NCBI GenBank assembly: GCA_913775095.1
Contig: CAJYIW010000024.1
Location: forward strand, 474,943-538,942
Origin: an uncultured Siphonobacter sp.
Lineage (GTDB): Bacteria; Bacteroidota; Bacteroidia; Cytophagales; Spirosomataceae
Reading direction: 5' to 3'
DNA length: 64,000 nucleotides
Shown here: positions 17,097 to 25,943 of the stretch, one piece after another
How positions within the stretch are numbered: the stretch's first letter is position 1
Layout: every line of letters begins with the position of its first letter
Notes under the pieces: generated by a model
What the model was told of the DNA's origin: nothing
The model's database searches: none
What the model saw: only the letters and a program-made list of their open reading frames with translations
Program-made: the position numbers and the translations under genes

Positions 17097-17621
17097 TTAT
17101 AGTCCGGTAGTAGTGAAAGTTAACGTAGTCGTATAATTTCCGGCGGGTTCGAGAAAGTCTACCCCACCCGAAGCCCGATAGGTCAAATTAGCGACTATAT
17201 TCAGATTTAACAGGGACAGTGCCCCGGAAATCAGGGTCTGATTGGCCGTGCTTAATACCAGATTCGTGCTTCCCGTCAGCAGGTTCACTCCTGTCCCCGT
17301 AAAAGAAGTAGCCCCCAGCGATATTCTTCCGATGGGGATGGTAAAGCTTCCATTTTGTAAGTTACCCGCGGCCCTTACCTGGATCGTCCAGAGCACGCCC
17401 GCTATGCCAGATATCGTAAGGGTCGGGTGAGTAATCGTCACGCCATTTCTGTAATGCTCAACGGTAAGAAATTCAAGGGCTTGAGGAGGCGTGACGATGA
17501 TGGCAAGAGCAAATCTGCTTTCTTCGTTCCGGACGGGTTCCCGGGCATCGGCCCAAAGCTCCTGGGCGACCGCTGAAAAGCTACCTAACCATAAAAGTAC
17601 CCACAGGAAATGCTTTTTCAT
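17097..17621 (-). CDS. Secreted pilin-like protein, minor subunit candidate
   Basis: Exported protein of 174 residues: signal peptide ending AVAQ (about 1-19), then beta-rich sequence with few charges, ending in a strand NYTTTLTFTTTGL. The ending and general pattern resemble the 184-residue protein of the same locus and DUF4402/spore-coat-U-like subunits. Its start codon overlaps the stop of the chaperone gene in the sequence TAATG (17619-17623), so the two are translationally coupled. Proposed role, by context: minor or tip subunit of a surface fibre. This is inference. Confidence 0.6.
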   Translation of the reverse strand: MKKHFLWVLLWLGSFSAVAQELWADAREPVRNEESRFALAIIVTPPQALEFLTVEHYRNGVTITHPTLTISGIAGVLWTIQVRAAGNLQNGSFTIPIGRISLGATSFTGTGVNLLTGSTNLVLSTANQTLISGALSLLNLNIVANLTYRASGGVDFLEPAGNYTTTLTFTTTGL

Positions 17622-18421
17622 TAGTCGATTTTCATTTCAATTTCCACCACCTGTAACGATAAGTCGGGCCCATTATCGGCAATGGCTGAGATCAGGTATT
17701 TGCCGGGCTTCAGTTGTTCAGGAAGGTCCGCCGCTACCCAATACGCTTCACCCGGCAGGGAATTGAAAGGGACGGCCTCCAGCTTGATTTCCTCATCCGT
17801 ATCCGTATTCATTAATTCCAGCCTCAGAAAGCTCTCCATGGGTAGTTCCCCGTCATTTTTAATCCAGACTCTTACTTTACGTTTGCCTTCTTTTTTAAGG
17901 TACGATATATCGGTAAGCTGAATGGATCTTTTCTGTAACGCAGTAGGTATAATATACGCATGAACCCCCAGCTGAATCCTGATAATAAATCCTGATTTTT
18001 GTAAGGCCTGAGCGGCCAGCTCCTGCTCATTGGTCTGTGTCAGAAAGATCATGGCATTTCTGAGCCTATTCTGATCGCCCTGCGGCATTTTAAGAGTCGT
18101 TAATACCTGGCCTTCCTGTTTAGGGAGTAAGGTAATAAACTCAGGATTAAAACTTAAATAAGGGCAGGCTGAATTCTCTCGCGTAGCCGCTTTATAGTAT
18201 TGTTTTTCTCCCAGCGTATCTCTTTTCCAGTCGGCACAACTCAGTTGCATGACAATCGTTTTCTCTGAGGGATTACCTACCCGAATGAGAGCCGTTTGCG
18301 TACTCCCCTCGCGTTCCGGAAAGAACAATCGTACCGGACTTACCTGCATTCCAGTCTGAGCTTTAGCGATACCAACAGCACTTAATAGTAAGACATACAC
18401 CAGTGCATACCTCGTAATCAT
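17621..18421 (-). CDS. PapD-like periplasmic chaperone
   Basis: Exported protein of 266 residues. After a signal peptide (about 1-21) the sequence MQVSPVRLFFPEREGSTQT with ALIRVGNPSEKTIVMQL is the first strand pair of a PapD/MSP-like immunoglobulin domain, with VSP-x-R-L and N-x-x in the usual places. A second Ig-like domain (about 145-266) includes RVWIKNDGELPMESFLRLEL and ends with paired strands. Two-domain architecture and neighbourhood fit a fimbrial-type chaperone. The residues that anchor subunit C-termini in PapD are not obvious. Encoded between two pilin-like genes and facing an usher-like gene. Confidence 0.65.
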   Translation of the reverse strand: MITRYALVYVLLLSAVGIAKAQTGMQVSPVRLFFPEREGSTQTALIRVGNPSEKTIVMQLSCADWKRDTLGEKQYYKAATRENSACPYLSFNPEFITLLPKQEGQVLTTLKMPQGDQNRLRNAMIFLTQTNEQELAAQALQKSGFIIRIQLGVHAYIIPTALQKRSIQLTDISYLKKEGKRKVRVWIKNDGELPMESFLRLELMNTDTDEEIKLEAVPFNSLPGEAYWVAADLPEQLKPGKYLISAIADNGPDLSLQVVEIEMKID

Positions 18422-18515
18422 ATCCCTTAGTTATTAGCGGATTCTATAAAGATAAAAGGGCCCACTGGAAACCAATGAACCCGTCGATACCTGGCAGGTG
18501 GGTAGTTATATTTGA

Positions 18516-19070
18516 TTAAGGTACAGTTGCTGTATACGTCAATGTGGTGGTATAAGTTCCGGCTGCCTTTGCAAAATCCGAGTCGTTTGCAGCAGTTGAA
18601 TACAGCATATTAAAACTCTTCGCAATTCCGGCGGGTGCGGCAGCTATTAAATTCTGATCAGTACTGGATAAAGCAACCGTATTGGCAGTTCCTCCAATAG
18701 CCGCGGCATTAGCGACTGAAACAGAAATCTTATTCACGGGAATAACGTCCGTATTCCCCGACTCAGAACTGGTCAGGTTCGTACCTCCGGCTCTTACCTT
18801 AAGTGTAAACGCACGGTTACTGGTGACCGTTAACTGGGCAGGCAAGGTTGCGGATACTCCTGTCTGGTAAGAAGCCGCATCCGTGAAATTAAGATTAACT
18901 ACAGTCGTGTTAACCGTTAGCAATAATACGTCAACGATTCTGACATTTAATGTAGCAGTTCCCGTCGAGTTCGCCTGAGCCTGGGCTTTGGAAGCAAAGA
19001 AAACCGAAAACAAGAAGGTAGTACAAAATACGCATACTACTTTCCAATGGCGGTTAGAAAAGTTTTTCAT
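18516..19070 (-). CDS. Secreted pilin-like protein, major subunit candidate
   Basis: Exported protein of 184 residues. The signal peptide ends SKAQAQA (about 32); the mature chain begins NSTGTATLNVRIVDVLLLTV and ends AGTYTTTLTYTATVP, a C-terminal strand like those of DUF4402 and spore-coat-U proteins and of fimbrial subunits. It is Ala/Thr/Val/Ser-rich with few charges, as in structural subunits. First gene of the minus-strand unit, 94 bases before the chaperone; its promoter lies in the 86-base gap shared with the divergent usher-like gene. Confidence 0.6.
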   Translation of the reverse strand: MKNFSNRHWKVVCVFCTTFLFSVFFASKAQAQANSTGTATLNVRIVDVLLLTVNTTVVNLNFTDAASYQTGVSATLPAQLTVTSNRAFTLKVRAGGTNLTSSESGNTDVIPVNKISVSVANAAAIGGTANTVALSSTDQNLIAAAPAGIAKSFNMLYSTAANDSDFAKAAGTYTTTLTYTATVP

Positions 19071-19156
19071 CTGTGGTGGATTTTTTTGTTAAAGTATTTT
19101 ACTTTGGTACCAGGTATTGACTCCGTAAGAATAAATAATAAATCCAACTCCGCCTA

Positions 19157-21910
19157 ATGATTTATCGAATTTTTTACTTGATACTCATCGGTTTACCTGT
19201 TTTCGGCCAGCAGCGTTCGGCAGAAATACTTAAGGCCAGATTGACAAAAGATAGCCTGATTTGCGAATTGGGAAGCACTTTTTCAAACCGACTACTAATC
19301 CAGAATACCACTAACCATGCCATATATACGCATATTGAGTTTAAACACTCAAAAGATCTTCACCCGATCAGTTCCTTACCTTCACGTGTTCAAATTAATG
19401 CCCGAGAAATAGCCAGTATCCCCGTCAAATTTCTTGTCCAGTCTACGGCCACCCAGCGTGTTGTAAAGGTAGACGTACGTATAACTATGAAAGGAGATTC
19501 TTTGAAGCAGTCTACTAATACTACTAGTTTGATTTATTTAAAAAATAGAAACGACTACTGGCAGATTACCACAGATCAAGACCAGCCTCAGTTTACTTCC
19601 GAATCGGAGGGATTAAAAGTACCAGTACGTATCAAAAATCCTTCTTTTAATACAGAACAGGTAAAACTGGATCTGGCATCTTTTCCAGAAGGGTTTGAGA
19701 TGGATAATAGAAACCAGATTATATCCTTATCACCCCGGGCAGATACTACTATTTTCGTTCAATGTCGTGCCAATAACCGGCTAAACCGGAACGCTAATTA
19801 TAACCTTACCCTCTGGCTTAAAGATCAGAAGGATCAGATCATGAGTACTCTATTAGTAAGGCCTGTTTTTCTCAGCCATACCAGACGTTATATTCATGTT
19901 GACAAAATGGGATTATACCCAAATATGATTCAGCTTTCATACGCTCGACTGGGCCCTGCTATATCCACCTATGAAAGTTTAGTAGCAGGCGAAGAAGAAA
20001 TTAAAAATGGACGACTTAGATACGCTGCCCATTATCTCAATTATCAACCCATTCAAAAACATGAATTAAGAAATACTTTTATAGAGCTTCAACGGAATAA
20101 TTTCTCTACCCGGATTGGAAATATTAATGAGTACCATGAACTCGCCATGATTGGCAGAGGTATCGCTGTGAAGCAGGGATTTAATAAGCACCGATTAAAT
20201 GCCTGGGCTTACCGTGAAGGCTGGAATCTGGTAGGGCCCTATAGTCAGGATAGCTTACAGAGTTCTGTCATTTCCGTATTATCAGAAGGTCTGGTTAATG
20301 GCCAGGGAAATATGGCTTATAATGCTTCCCTGAATTACATCCAGGGGTATAAATATCACACGGGTCTGGCCTTTGGCAGTTTATCTTTTCAACCTACGCC
20401 AACACATTATTTTCGCCTGCTGCTGGGAGCCAATCGTACGGAAGTAAATAATGAACAACGATACGGCGGGGCGGCGGGTCTCGACTACAACTACATCTCC
20501 CGAAGGCTGGAGTTCAAAAATCGACTGTACTTCAGTACCCCTACTTACGCGGGTTTTCAGAAAGGTAGTCGGAACGTGGATAGCTGGCTGGTTCGAAAAT
20601 CCAACTCTCCTCATCGCTACGCCCTGCATGCCTATACCTTTCAATACAAGGAGAAGCCTCTTCTGCCGGGCCGCCCGGTGTACGAGTATGGCATGACTAC
20701 CCTGGAGGGAATGTACACCTGGTCCGCCCATCGTTTTTTCCTGATGCTTAAACCTTATTACCTCGCCCAGTCCCTGCGAGACAGCACCTTTAATCGTTCG
20801 CAATCCTATCGATTATCGGCCACGACAGCCCTGCAACTGAACCGGGTACGAGTGGAAGGCACGTATGATGCTGGTTTTTTCGAAGCCACGGCCCACGAAC
20901 GCACCTACGACCTTACGTACAGCCAGCGAGCTATTTTTGCTTTCTCTTCTCCTTACTTCAACCTGTATTCCCTTTATCAGAAGGGAGGGTATTTCATTAC
21001 GGATCTGCTGATGGCTCCCATAAAGCCTGAAAAATTTGAAATGCTCAGCACTACTCCCAGCATTACCCTGAATTTCAGGAAGATCAGAGGATATGTAGGC
21101 GTTAATATTTTTTACCTCAGCCCGCAGGACCTCTGGAATGCTCAGGTAGTGGGTTCGCTCAGTACGACGATCATGCGTTCCTGGACGATTCGGGCCGAAG
21201 CCGTATCGTTCACCAATGAACCTACCCGCGTTTTTCAGCCTGAAACGTACACGCAGGGGATGCAGCAATACCGTTTTGACCTGATTAAGAATCTGGGCAG
21301 TTTGACGAAAAGCCAGCATCATCAGCTTCGGCTCCGTTTCTTCGAAGATGTGAATCAAAATGGGAAGCATGACAAGGACGAGCCCTGGATGCCTAATCTG
21401 TTTGTCAAACTGAAAGGCTCTACGCTTATTACCGACGACGAGGGCACTATCGTTTATAAGGATATTCCCTCGGGTTCCTGCGAGGTACAGGCCTATGGGT
21501 CATTCCAGTCGGGTAACCCGGCTTTGTTCACGGAGACCTTACAACTGACGAAGAACATCCGTCGTGACATTCCGCTGCAACGCATCTTTCAGGTGAGCGG
21601 AGTGCTGCGATTTCCCAGCAAACGTTACGTCGTTGATAAAGTCGACATGACCCAGTATAAGCTGGAAGCTCGCTCCGGGGATGGAAAAAGCTACGCGGGT
21701 TACCCCGACGCAGAGGGAAAATTCAACCTGTACGTTCCCAGGGGTAACTATCAGATTTTCGTACTGGACCTTACTAAGCCCCAGGCCGAAAATGTAATTC
21801 AGACGATGTCTTATCTGGTTTCTAACACGGCTCCCACCGAGCTTTTGCAGATCATGCTGCAACAAAAGCAGCGGAGCGTGGAGGTGCGGCGACTTCAAAG
21901 CAGGCTTTAA
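19157..21910 (+). CDS. Usher-like outer-membrane beta-barrel protein
   Basis: Exported protein of 917 residues. A signal peptide (1-17) leads into two Ig-like domains (about 20-230), a long barrel-like region of alternating strands with many Tyr/Phe/Arg (about 240-735), then a prealbumin/SdrD B-like domain with the acidic loop FFEDVNQNGKHDKDEPWM (about 733-750), and a last beta domain (about 805-900). The order N-domain, large barrel, C-terminal beta domains parallels chaperone-usher ushers, but no classical usher signature was recognised. Divergently transcribed from the chaperone and subunit genes. The first 1.25 kb is visibly AT-richer than the rest. Its stop overlaps that of the convergent lipocalin-like gene. 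Confidence 0.6.
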   Translation: MIYRIFYLILIGLPVFGQQRSAEILKARLTKDSLICELGSTFSNRLLIQNTTNHAIYTHIEFKHSKDLHPISSLPSRVQINAREIASIPVKFLVQSTATQRVVKVDVRITMKGDSLKQSTNTTSLIYLKNRNDYWQITTDQDQPQFTSESEGLKVPVRIKNPSFNTEQVKLDLASFPEGFEMDNRNQIISLSPRADTTIFVQCRANNRLNRNANYNLTLWLKDQKDQIMSTLLVRPVFLSHTRRYIHVDKMGLYPNMIQLSYARLGPAISTYESLVAGEEEIKNGRLRYAAHYLNYQPIQKHELRNTFIELQRNNFSTRIGNINEYHELAMIGRGIAVKQGFNKHRLNAWAYREGWNLVGPYSQDSLQSSVISVLSEGLVNGQGNMAYNASLNYIQGYKYHTGLAFGSLSFQPTPTHYFRLLLGANRTEVNNEQRYGGAAGLDYNYISRRLEFKNRLYFSTPTYAGFQKGSRNVDSWLVRKSNSPHRYALHAYTFQYKEKPLLPGRPVYEYGMTTLEGMYTWSAHRFFLMLKPYYLAQSLRDSTFNRSQSYRLSATTALQLNRVRVEGTYDAGFFEATAHERTYDLTYSQRAIFAFSSPYFNLYSLYQKGGYFITDLLMAPIKPEKFEMLSTTPSITLNFRKIRGYVGVNIFYLSPQDLWNAQVVGSLSTTIMRSWTIRAEAVSFTNEPTRVFQPETYTQGMQQYRFDLIKNLGSLTKSQHHQLRLRFFEDVNQNGKHDKDEPWMPNLFVKLKGSTLITDDEGTIVYKDIPSGSCEVQAYGSFQSGNPALFTETLQLTKNIRRDIPLQRIFQVSGVLRFPSKRYVVDKVDMTQYKLEARSGDGKSYAGYPDAEGKFNLYVPRGNYQIFVLDLTKPQAENVIQTMSYLVSNTAPTELLQIMLQQKQRSVEVRRLQSRL

Positions 21911-22365
21911 GGCAAATTTTGCAGCGAAGAAAGGTGAGGTTTCAATACCGAATCTGTCGCCATTTGGGTTTTAATGATTTCGATCAACTCCGGGGCAGGC
22001 TGAGGAGTTCGGCTGATGATGTCCACGCCTGCGGGGGTAACTAAGGTTTTTGAAAAGTAGATAACGGCCCACTGCCCTTCGGGATCCATCAGGCGAATCT
22101 GCCATTTACTCTTCAGCAATCCCAAAATGCCCTTTCCCCGCCAGATGAAGCCCTGTGATTTACTGTCGTCGGGATAATCATAGCCGGCAATGACTTTTTC
22201 TTTCCCTTTTTTCTGATACTTCACTTCATCGAGCAGCACGCCGGGCTTTTCGGCAAGAGGGGTATACGTAAAGGTAGGGCTTTGTTTATCCCCTTTCAGC
22301 CACATGGGGAAATTGCTGCTACAGATGAACCAGGTTCCCGCAATAACTTTCATAGGTGTTTCCAT
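21907..22365 (-). CDS. Lipocalin-like protein
   Basis: Protein of 152 residues. GTWFICSSNFPMWLKGD near the start resembles the lipocalin GxW signature with a following SNFP strand; later VISRTPQP and a C-terminal helix also fit Blc-like lipocalins. The chosen start (22365, METPMKVIAG) is close to the first lipocalin strand; 22353 is equally possible, while the upstream ATG at 22455 adds an unlikely leader. No signal peptide is obvious with this start. It shares four bases with the stop of the convergent usher-like gene. Confidence 0.6.
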   Translation of the reverse strand: METPMKVIAGTWFICSSNFPMWLKGDKQSPTFTYTPLAEKPGVLLDEVKYQKKGKEKVIAGYDYPDDSKSQGFIWRGKGILGLLKSKWQIRLMDPEGQWAVIYFSKTLVTPAGVDIISRTPQPAPELIEIIKTQMATDSVLKPHLSSLQNLP

Positions 22366-22465
22366 GCTATTCAGTAAAAGCAAGTGGATTCCCGGAAAAC
22401 GAAGTCCAAATGCAGGGCCAAATGGATTTAGATTGTAGATTCGCTCATCATTCAAACTTCCCTTT

Positions 22466-23992
22466 ATGAAAAAAAGATACCTGGCCCTTCTCCTCCTCGG
22501 TTCAATTTTTACGGGTAAAGCTCAGAGCTTGTATCAGCCTGCAGTATTTACCGACGAAAATCGCCTTACCAAGATCAAAAGTGCCTTGCCCGCCATTGAA
22601 AAACTGGTGGAGGAAGAATTCAGGAAAAACAATTTCCCCGGCTTGAGCTACGGCATTGTGGTGGACGGACAGCTCATCGATACCCATAGCTTTGGCTTCA
22701 CTAACCTGGCTCAAAAGACGGCCGTCAGCTCACAATCACTCTTTCGGATTGCCTCCATGACCAAAAGCATCACGGCCATGGCCATTCTGAAACTTCGGGA
22801 CGAAGGGAAACTCCACCTCGATGATCCGGTCCAGCAATACATTCCCGAACTCCGGAGAACCCCGGCCCTGACCGTCGATGCTCCCCTGATTACCATCCGG
22901 CACTTACTCACTCACGCCGCGGGCTTCCCCGAAGATAACCCCTGGGGTGACCGACAATTAGCCATTGCGGATGCCCATTTTCTGAAAATGCTGGGCAAGG
23001 GCATCTCTTTTTCCAATACGCCGGGGCTTACGTACGAATACAGCAATATGGGCTTTGCCATGCTGGGGCGAATCATTACGGTAGTGACTAAAACGCCCTA
23101 TCAGGAATACATCACAAAGGAAATTCTCAGGCCGCTGGGCATGGACCATACCCTCTGGGAATTTGACAAAGCCGAACCCCAGCTTTTCGCTCACGGGTAT
23201 CGCTGGGAAAATGAGAAGTTTCTGGAAGAAAAACCCCTGCACGACGGAGCCTACGGAGCCATGGGCGGTTTGATTACTTCCATCGAAGATTTCAGTAAAT
23301 ACGTGGCCTTTCAACTGGCAGCCTGGCCCGCCCGAAGCGAGGCCGGTAAGGGTCCCATCAGCCGGAGTTCCGTGCGTGAAATGCAGCAGCCCGCCAATTT
23401 TGCCGGACTTAGTACGTCTGTTAAAGCCGATGGCAAGCCTTATGCCGTTTCTTCCGCCTACGCCTATGGACTTCGCTGGACCCGGGATTCCGATGCCATT
23501 ACTACCGTTGGACACAGTGGCGGCCTGCCCGGTTTTGGCAGTAACTGGCGAATTTTACCCGAGTACGGCATCGGGGTCATTACCTACGCTAACCTTACCT
23601 ACGCCAACGCCGGGCTGGTCAATACCAAAATTATCGATGCATTAATTGCTTCGGCTGATCTTCAGAAGCGGCAGTTACCCGTTTCTAAAATTCTGAATCA
23701 ACGGAAACAGGAGCTGGTTTCGGTGTTGAAAGACTGGAATCAGGCCAGCCGTTATCCCATTTTTGCCGAGAACTTCTTTCCCGACAAGTCGCTGGCCTTA
23801 CGAAAACGAGCCTCCGATGAATTATTTGCCAAAGCGGGTAAGATCGTAAAAGTGGGAGAACTAATGCCGGAAAATCAGTTGCGGGGCCAGTTCCTTATGG
23901 AGGGCGAACGGGGCAAGGTACTGGTCTACTTTACCTTGTCCCCTGAAAATCCGGGGCTGATTCAGCAACTGGATTTACGGGAGGTGAATTAG
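22466..23992 (+). CDS. Serine hydrolase, beta-lactamase/class C family
   Basis: Exported serine hydrolase of 508 residues with a signal peptide ending GKAQS. The penicillin-binding-protein-like catalytic set is present: S97-MT-K100, Y192-S-N194 and a late HSGG box (GHSGGLPGFGSN). Such proteins include D-amino-acid peptidases, esterases and class C beta-lactamases; the substrate cannot be told. A further region after the catalytic domain (about 400-508) resembles the DUF3471-like tail. It starts 100 bases from the divergent lipocalin-like gene and is followed by a 10-bp tandem repeat. Confidence 0.88.
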   Translation: MKKRYLALLLLGSIFTGKAQSLYQPAVFTDENRLTKIKSALPAIEKLVEEEFRKNNFPGLSYGIVVDGQLIDTHSFGFTNLAQKTAVSSQSLFRIASMTKSITAMAILKLRDEGKLHLDDPVQQYIPELRRTPALTVDAPLITIRHLLTHAAGFPEDNPWGDRQLAIADAHFLKMLGKGISFSNTPGLTYEYSNMGFAMLGRIITVVTKTPYQEYITKEILRPLGMDHTLWEFDKAEPQLFAHGYRWENEKFLEEKPLHDGAYGAMGGLITSIEDFSKYVAFQLAAWPARSEAGKGPISRSSVREMQQPANFAGLSTSVKADGKPYAVSSAYAYGLRWTRDSDAITTVGHSGGLPGFGSNWRILPEYGIGVITYANLTYANAGLVNTKIIDALIASADLQKRQLPVSKILNQRKQELVSVLKDWNQASRYPIFAENFFPDKSLALRKRASDELFAKAGKIVKVGELMPENQLRGQFLMEGERGKVLVYFTLSPENPGLIQQLDLREVN

Positions 23993-24004
23993 GGTTTTCG
24001 AAGA

Positions 24005-24192
24005 TTTGATATAGTTTGATATAGTTTGATATAGTTTGATATAGTTTGATATAGTTTGATATAGTTTGATATAGTTTGATATAGTTTGATATAGTTTGAT
24101 ATAAGTTTATTATTTTCTTATATCTACCCTTTCAGGCTTCAGAAATTAATTTTCTGATTTAATCAAACCATTCAAACTATATCAAACAAACT
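24005..24192. repeat. 10-bp tandem repeat TTTGATATAG with an inverted copy
   Basis: Nearly ten perfect copies of TTTGATATAG fill 24005-24103. About 70 bases later the reverse complement reappears as AAACTATATCAAAC (24174-24187), within a CAAAC-rich stretch. The unit length equals about one DNA helical turn. The whole lies between the serine hydrolase and the aldo/keto reductase. Confidence 0.95.
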
Positions 24193-24243
24193 TCAAACCT
24201 TACTCCCTTCTGAAACGTTAAACCTGAAACTATTGCAACTCAC

Positions 24244-25236
24244 ATGAAATACAGAGAATTAGGCGAATCAGCCGTACAGGTATCAGCCATTACCTTCGGA
24301 GCCTGGGCCATTGGAGGCTGGATGTGGGGCGGAGCCGACCGGAAAGAAGCCGTACAAGCCATTAAAGCCTCGCTCGATCAGGGGGTTACTTCCATTGATA
24401 CCGCTCCCGTCTACGGAATGGGAGTCAGTGAAGAAATTGTAGCGGAAGCTCTGGCGGGTGTGCCTCGTGATAAAGTTCAGATTCTGACCAAGTTTGGGAT
24501 GCGTTGGGATGTCCAGCAAGGTGATTTTGCCTTTCATACCCAGAACAACGACGGTCAGGAAATTGACGTCTATAAATATGCCAGTAAAGAAAGTGTCATT
24601 CAGGAGTGTGAAAACAGCCTTCGCCGCCTGAAAACGGACTATATTGACCTGTACCAAATTCACTGGCCCGACAGCACCACGCCCATCAGCGAGACCATGG
24701 AAGCTCTGGACCTATTGCAGAAACAGGGCAAGATCCGGGCCGCGGGCGTTTGTAATTACTCGACGGCTCAGTTTATGGAAGCAGAAGAGAGCCTATCGCT
24801 GGCTTCCAATCAGGTTCCTTACAGCATGGTGGAACGTTCGATTGAAAAAGATCTGGTTCCCTATGCCATGGCTCGCCAGAAAGCGATTATTGCCTACAGC
24901 CCGTTACAAAGGGGTATTCTGACCGGAAAAATCAAACCCGGCCATCAGTTTGGTGAGGGAGATACCCGGGCCGGATCCAGATTTTATCAGCCTGAAAATC
25001 TGAACAAAATCAATGCTTTTCTGGAAGAAATTCGTCCGATGGCGGAAGAAAAAGGAGCGACTTTGTCCCAGTTAGTAATTCGCTGGACCATCGAACAACC
25101 CGGTATTACGGTGGCTCTGGTCGGAGCCCGAAACGCCGAACAGGCCATACAAAATGCTCAGTCTATTCACATTTCTCTGAGCTCCGAAGAAATCAGTACC
25201 ATCAACAAACATCTGGCAAATCTGAATTTAATTTAG
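24244..25236 (+). CDS. Aldo/keto reductase
   Basis: Cytosolic NADPH-dependent reductase of 330 residues with the full catalytic tetrad: D52 and Y57 in IDTAPVYGMG, K83 in LTKFGMRWD, H140 in YQIHWPD. The C-terminal VALVGARNAEQAIQNAQ carries the cofactor phosphate-binding residues of the general-stress/YajO-like branch. Substrate unknown. Directly downstream of the 10-bp tandem repeat, which occupies its 5' region, and followed by a strong terminator. Confidence 0.92.
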   Translation: MKYRELGESAVQVSAITFGAWAIGGWMWGGADRKEAVQAIKASLDQGVTSIDTAPVYGMGVSEEIVAEALAGVPRDKVQILTKFGMRWDVQQGDFAFHTQNNDGQEIDVYKYASKESVIQECENSLRRLKTDYIDLYQIHWPDSTTPISETMEALDLLQKQGKIRAAGVCNYSTAQFMEAEESLSLASNQVPYSMVERSIEKDLVPYAMARQKAIIAYSPLQRGILTGKIKPGHQFGEGDTRAGSRFYQPENLNKINAFLEEIRPMAEEKGATLSQLVIRWTIEQPGITVALVGARNAEQAIQNAQSIHISLSSEEISTINKHLANLNLI

Positions 25237-25255
25237 AACCTTTTTTATTCCTGAG

Positions 25256-25290
25256 AGCCGAAGTCGAGAAAAGTCGATTTCGGCTTTTTT
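25256..25290 (+). terminator. Terminator after the aldo/keto reductase
   Basis: AGCCGAAGTCGA (25256-25267) pairs with TCGATTTCGGCT (25274-25285), one G-U pair, followed by T to 25290. It isolates the nuo genes from the upstream gene. Confidence 0.88.
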
Positions 25291-25391
25291 ATGCCTTCCA
25301 GGGCCGATTTCTATTTTTAGTACAATTCTTATTTATATCCATTCTATTCTTGCCCTTTTACAAAAAAACTATCTATTAAGCTCACTGACGA

Positions 25392-25423
25392 TTGCGACGG
25401 TTTGGGGAAAACTACTATTTTTG
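25392..25423 (+). promoter_or_regulatory. Promoter of the nuoKLMN unit
   Basis: TATTTTTG (25416-25423) matches the -7 consensus TAnnTTTG, with TTG at 25392-25394, a 21-base spacer. It would give a leader of about 130 bases before nuoK. The gap 25291-25558 otherwise shows nothing. Confidence 0.55.
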
Positions 25424-25558
25424 CCACATCACTATTCAAAGTGTAGTTATAACATTTCCAGTTTGTAACTTCTCATTGAGCAAAAACCTCTATCCGTCTC
25501 TGCGTATATAAACCTGTGTTTGACAGCTCTATACGCAACGACCTCAAATAGCGAAGGC

Positions 25559-25882
25559 ATGATCCCAGAAGTTGTCCAGAAAATTCCGCTTCAATATTAC
25601 ATTTACCTCGCTTCGGCCTTATTCATTATCGGCATCATTGGAGTGCTTACCCGTCGCAACGCCATCATCATTTTTATGTCAGTAGAACTGATGCTAAATG
25701 CCGTCAATTTATTACTCATCGCTTTCTCGACGTACCGTTCCGACCCCAATGGGCAGGTATTTGTCTTTTTCATTATGGCCGTGGCTGCCGCCGAAGTAGC
25801 CATCGGGCTAGCCATTATTGTCATGCTGTATCGAAACGTCCGTTCGCTGGATGTAGGATTAATGAACAAACTCAAATGGTAA
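25559..25882 (+). CDS. nuoK: NADH-quinone oxidoreductase subunit K
   Basis: Membrane subunit of respiratory complex I, part of the proton-translocating arm. The 107-residue product has three membrane helices and the conserved glutamates in SVELMLNAVNL and in AAAEVAIGLA. The frame opens at a TTG (25520), but the ATG at 25559 gives the usual length and is chosen. The expected nuoJ is not next to it; the upstream neighbour is an aldo/keto reductase with a terminator. Confidence 0.92.
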   Translation: MIPEVVQKIPLQYYIYLASALFIIGIIGVLTRRNAIIIFMSVELMLNAVNLLLIAFSTYRSDPNGQVFVFFIMAVAAAEVAIGLAIIVMLYRNVRSLDVGLMNKLKW

Positions 25883-25943
25883 CACCCTTGAGTTTCCATG
25901 AATCGCATTTCAATCAATGGTTCGTCTCTACCTCCCTTGAATT

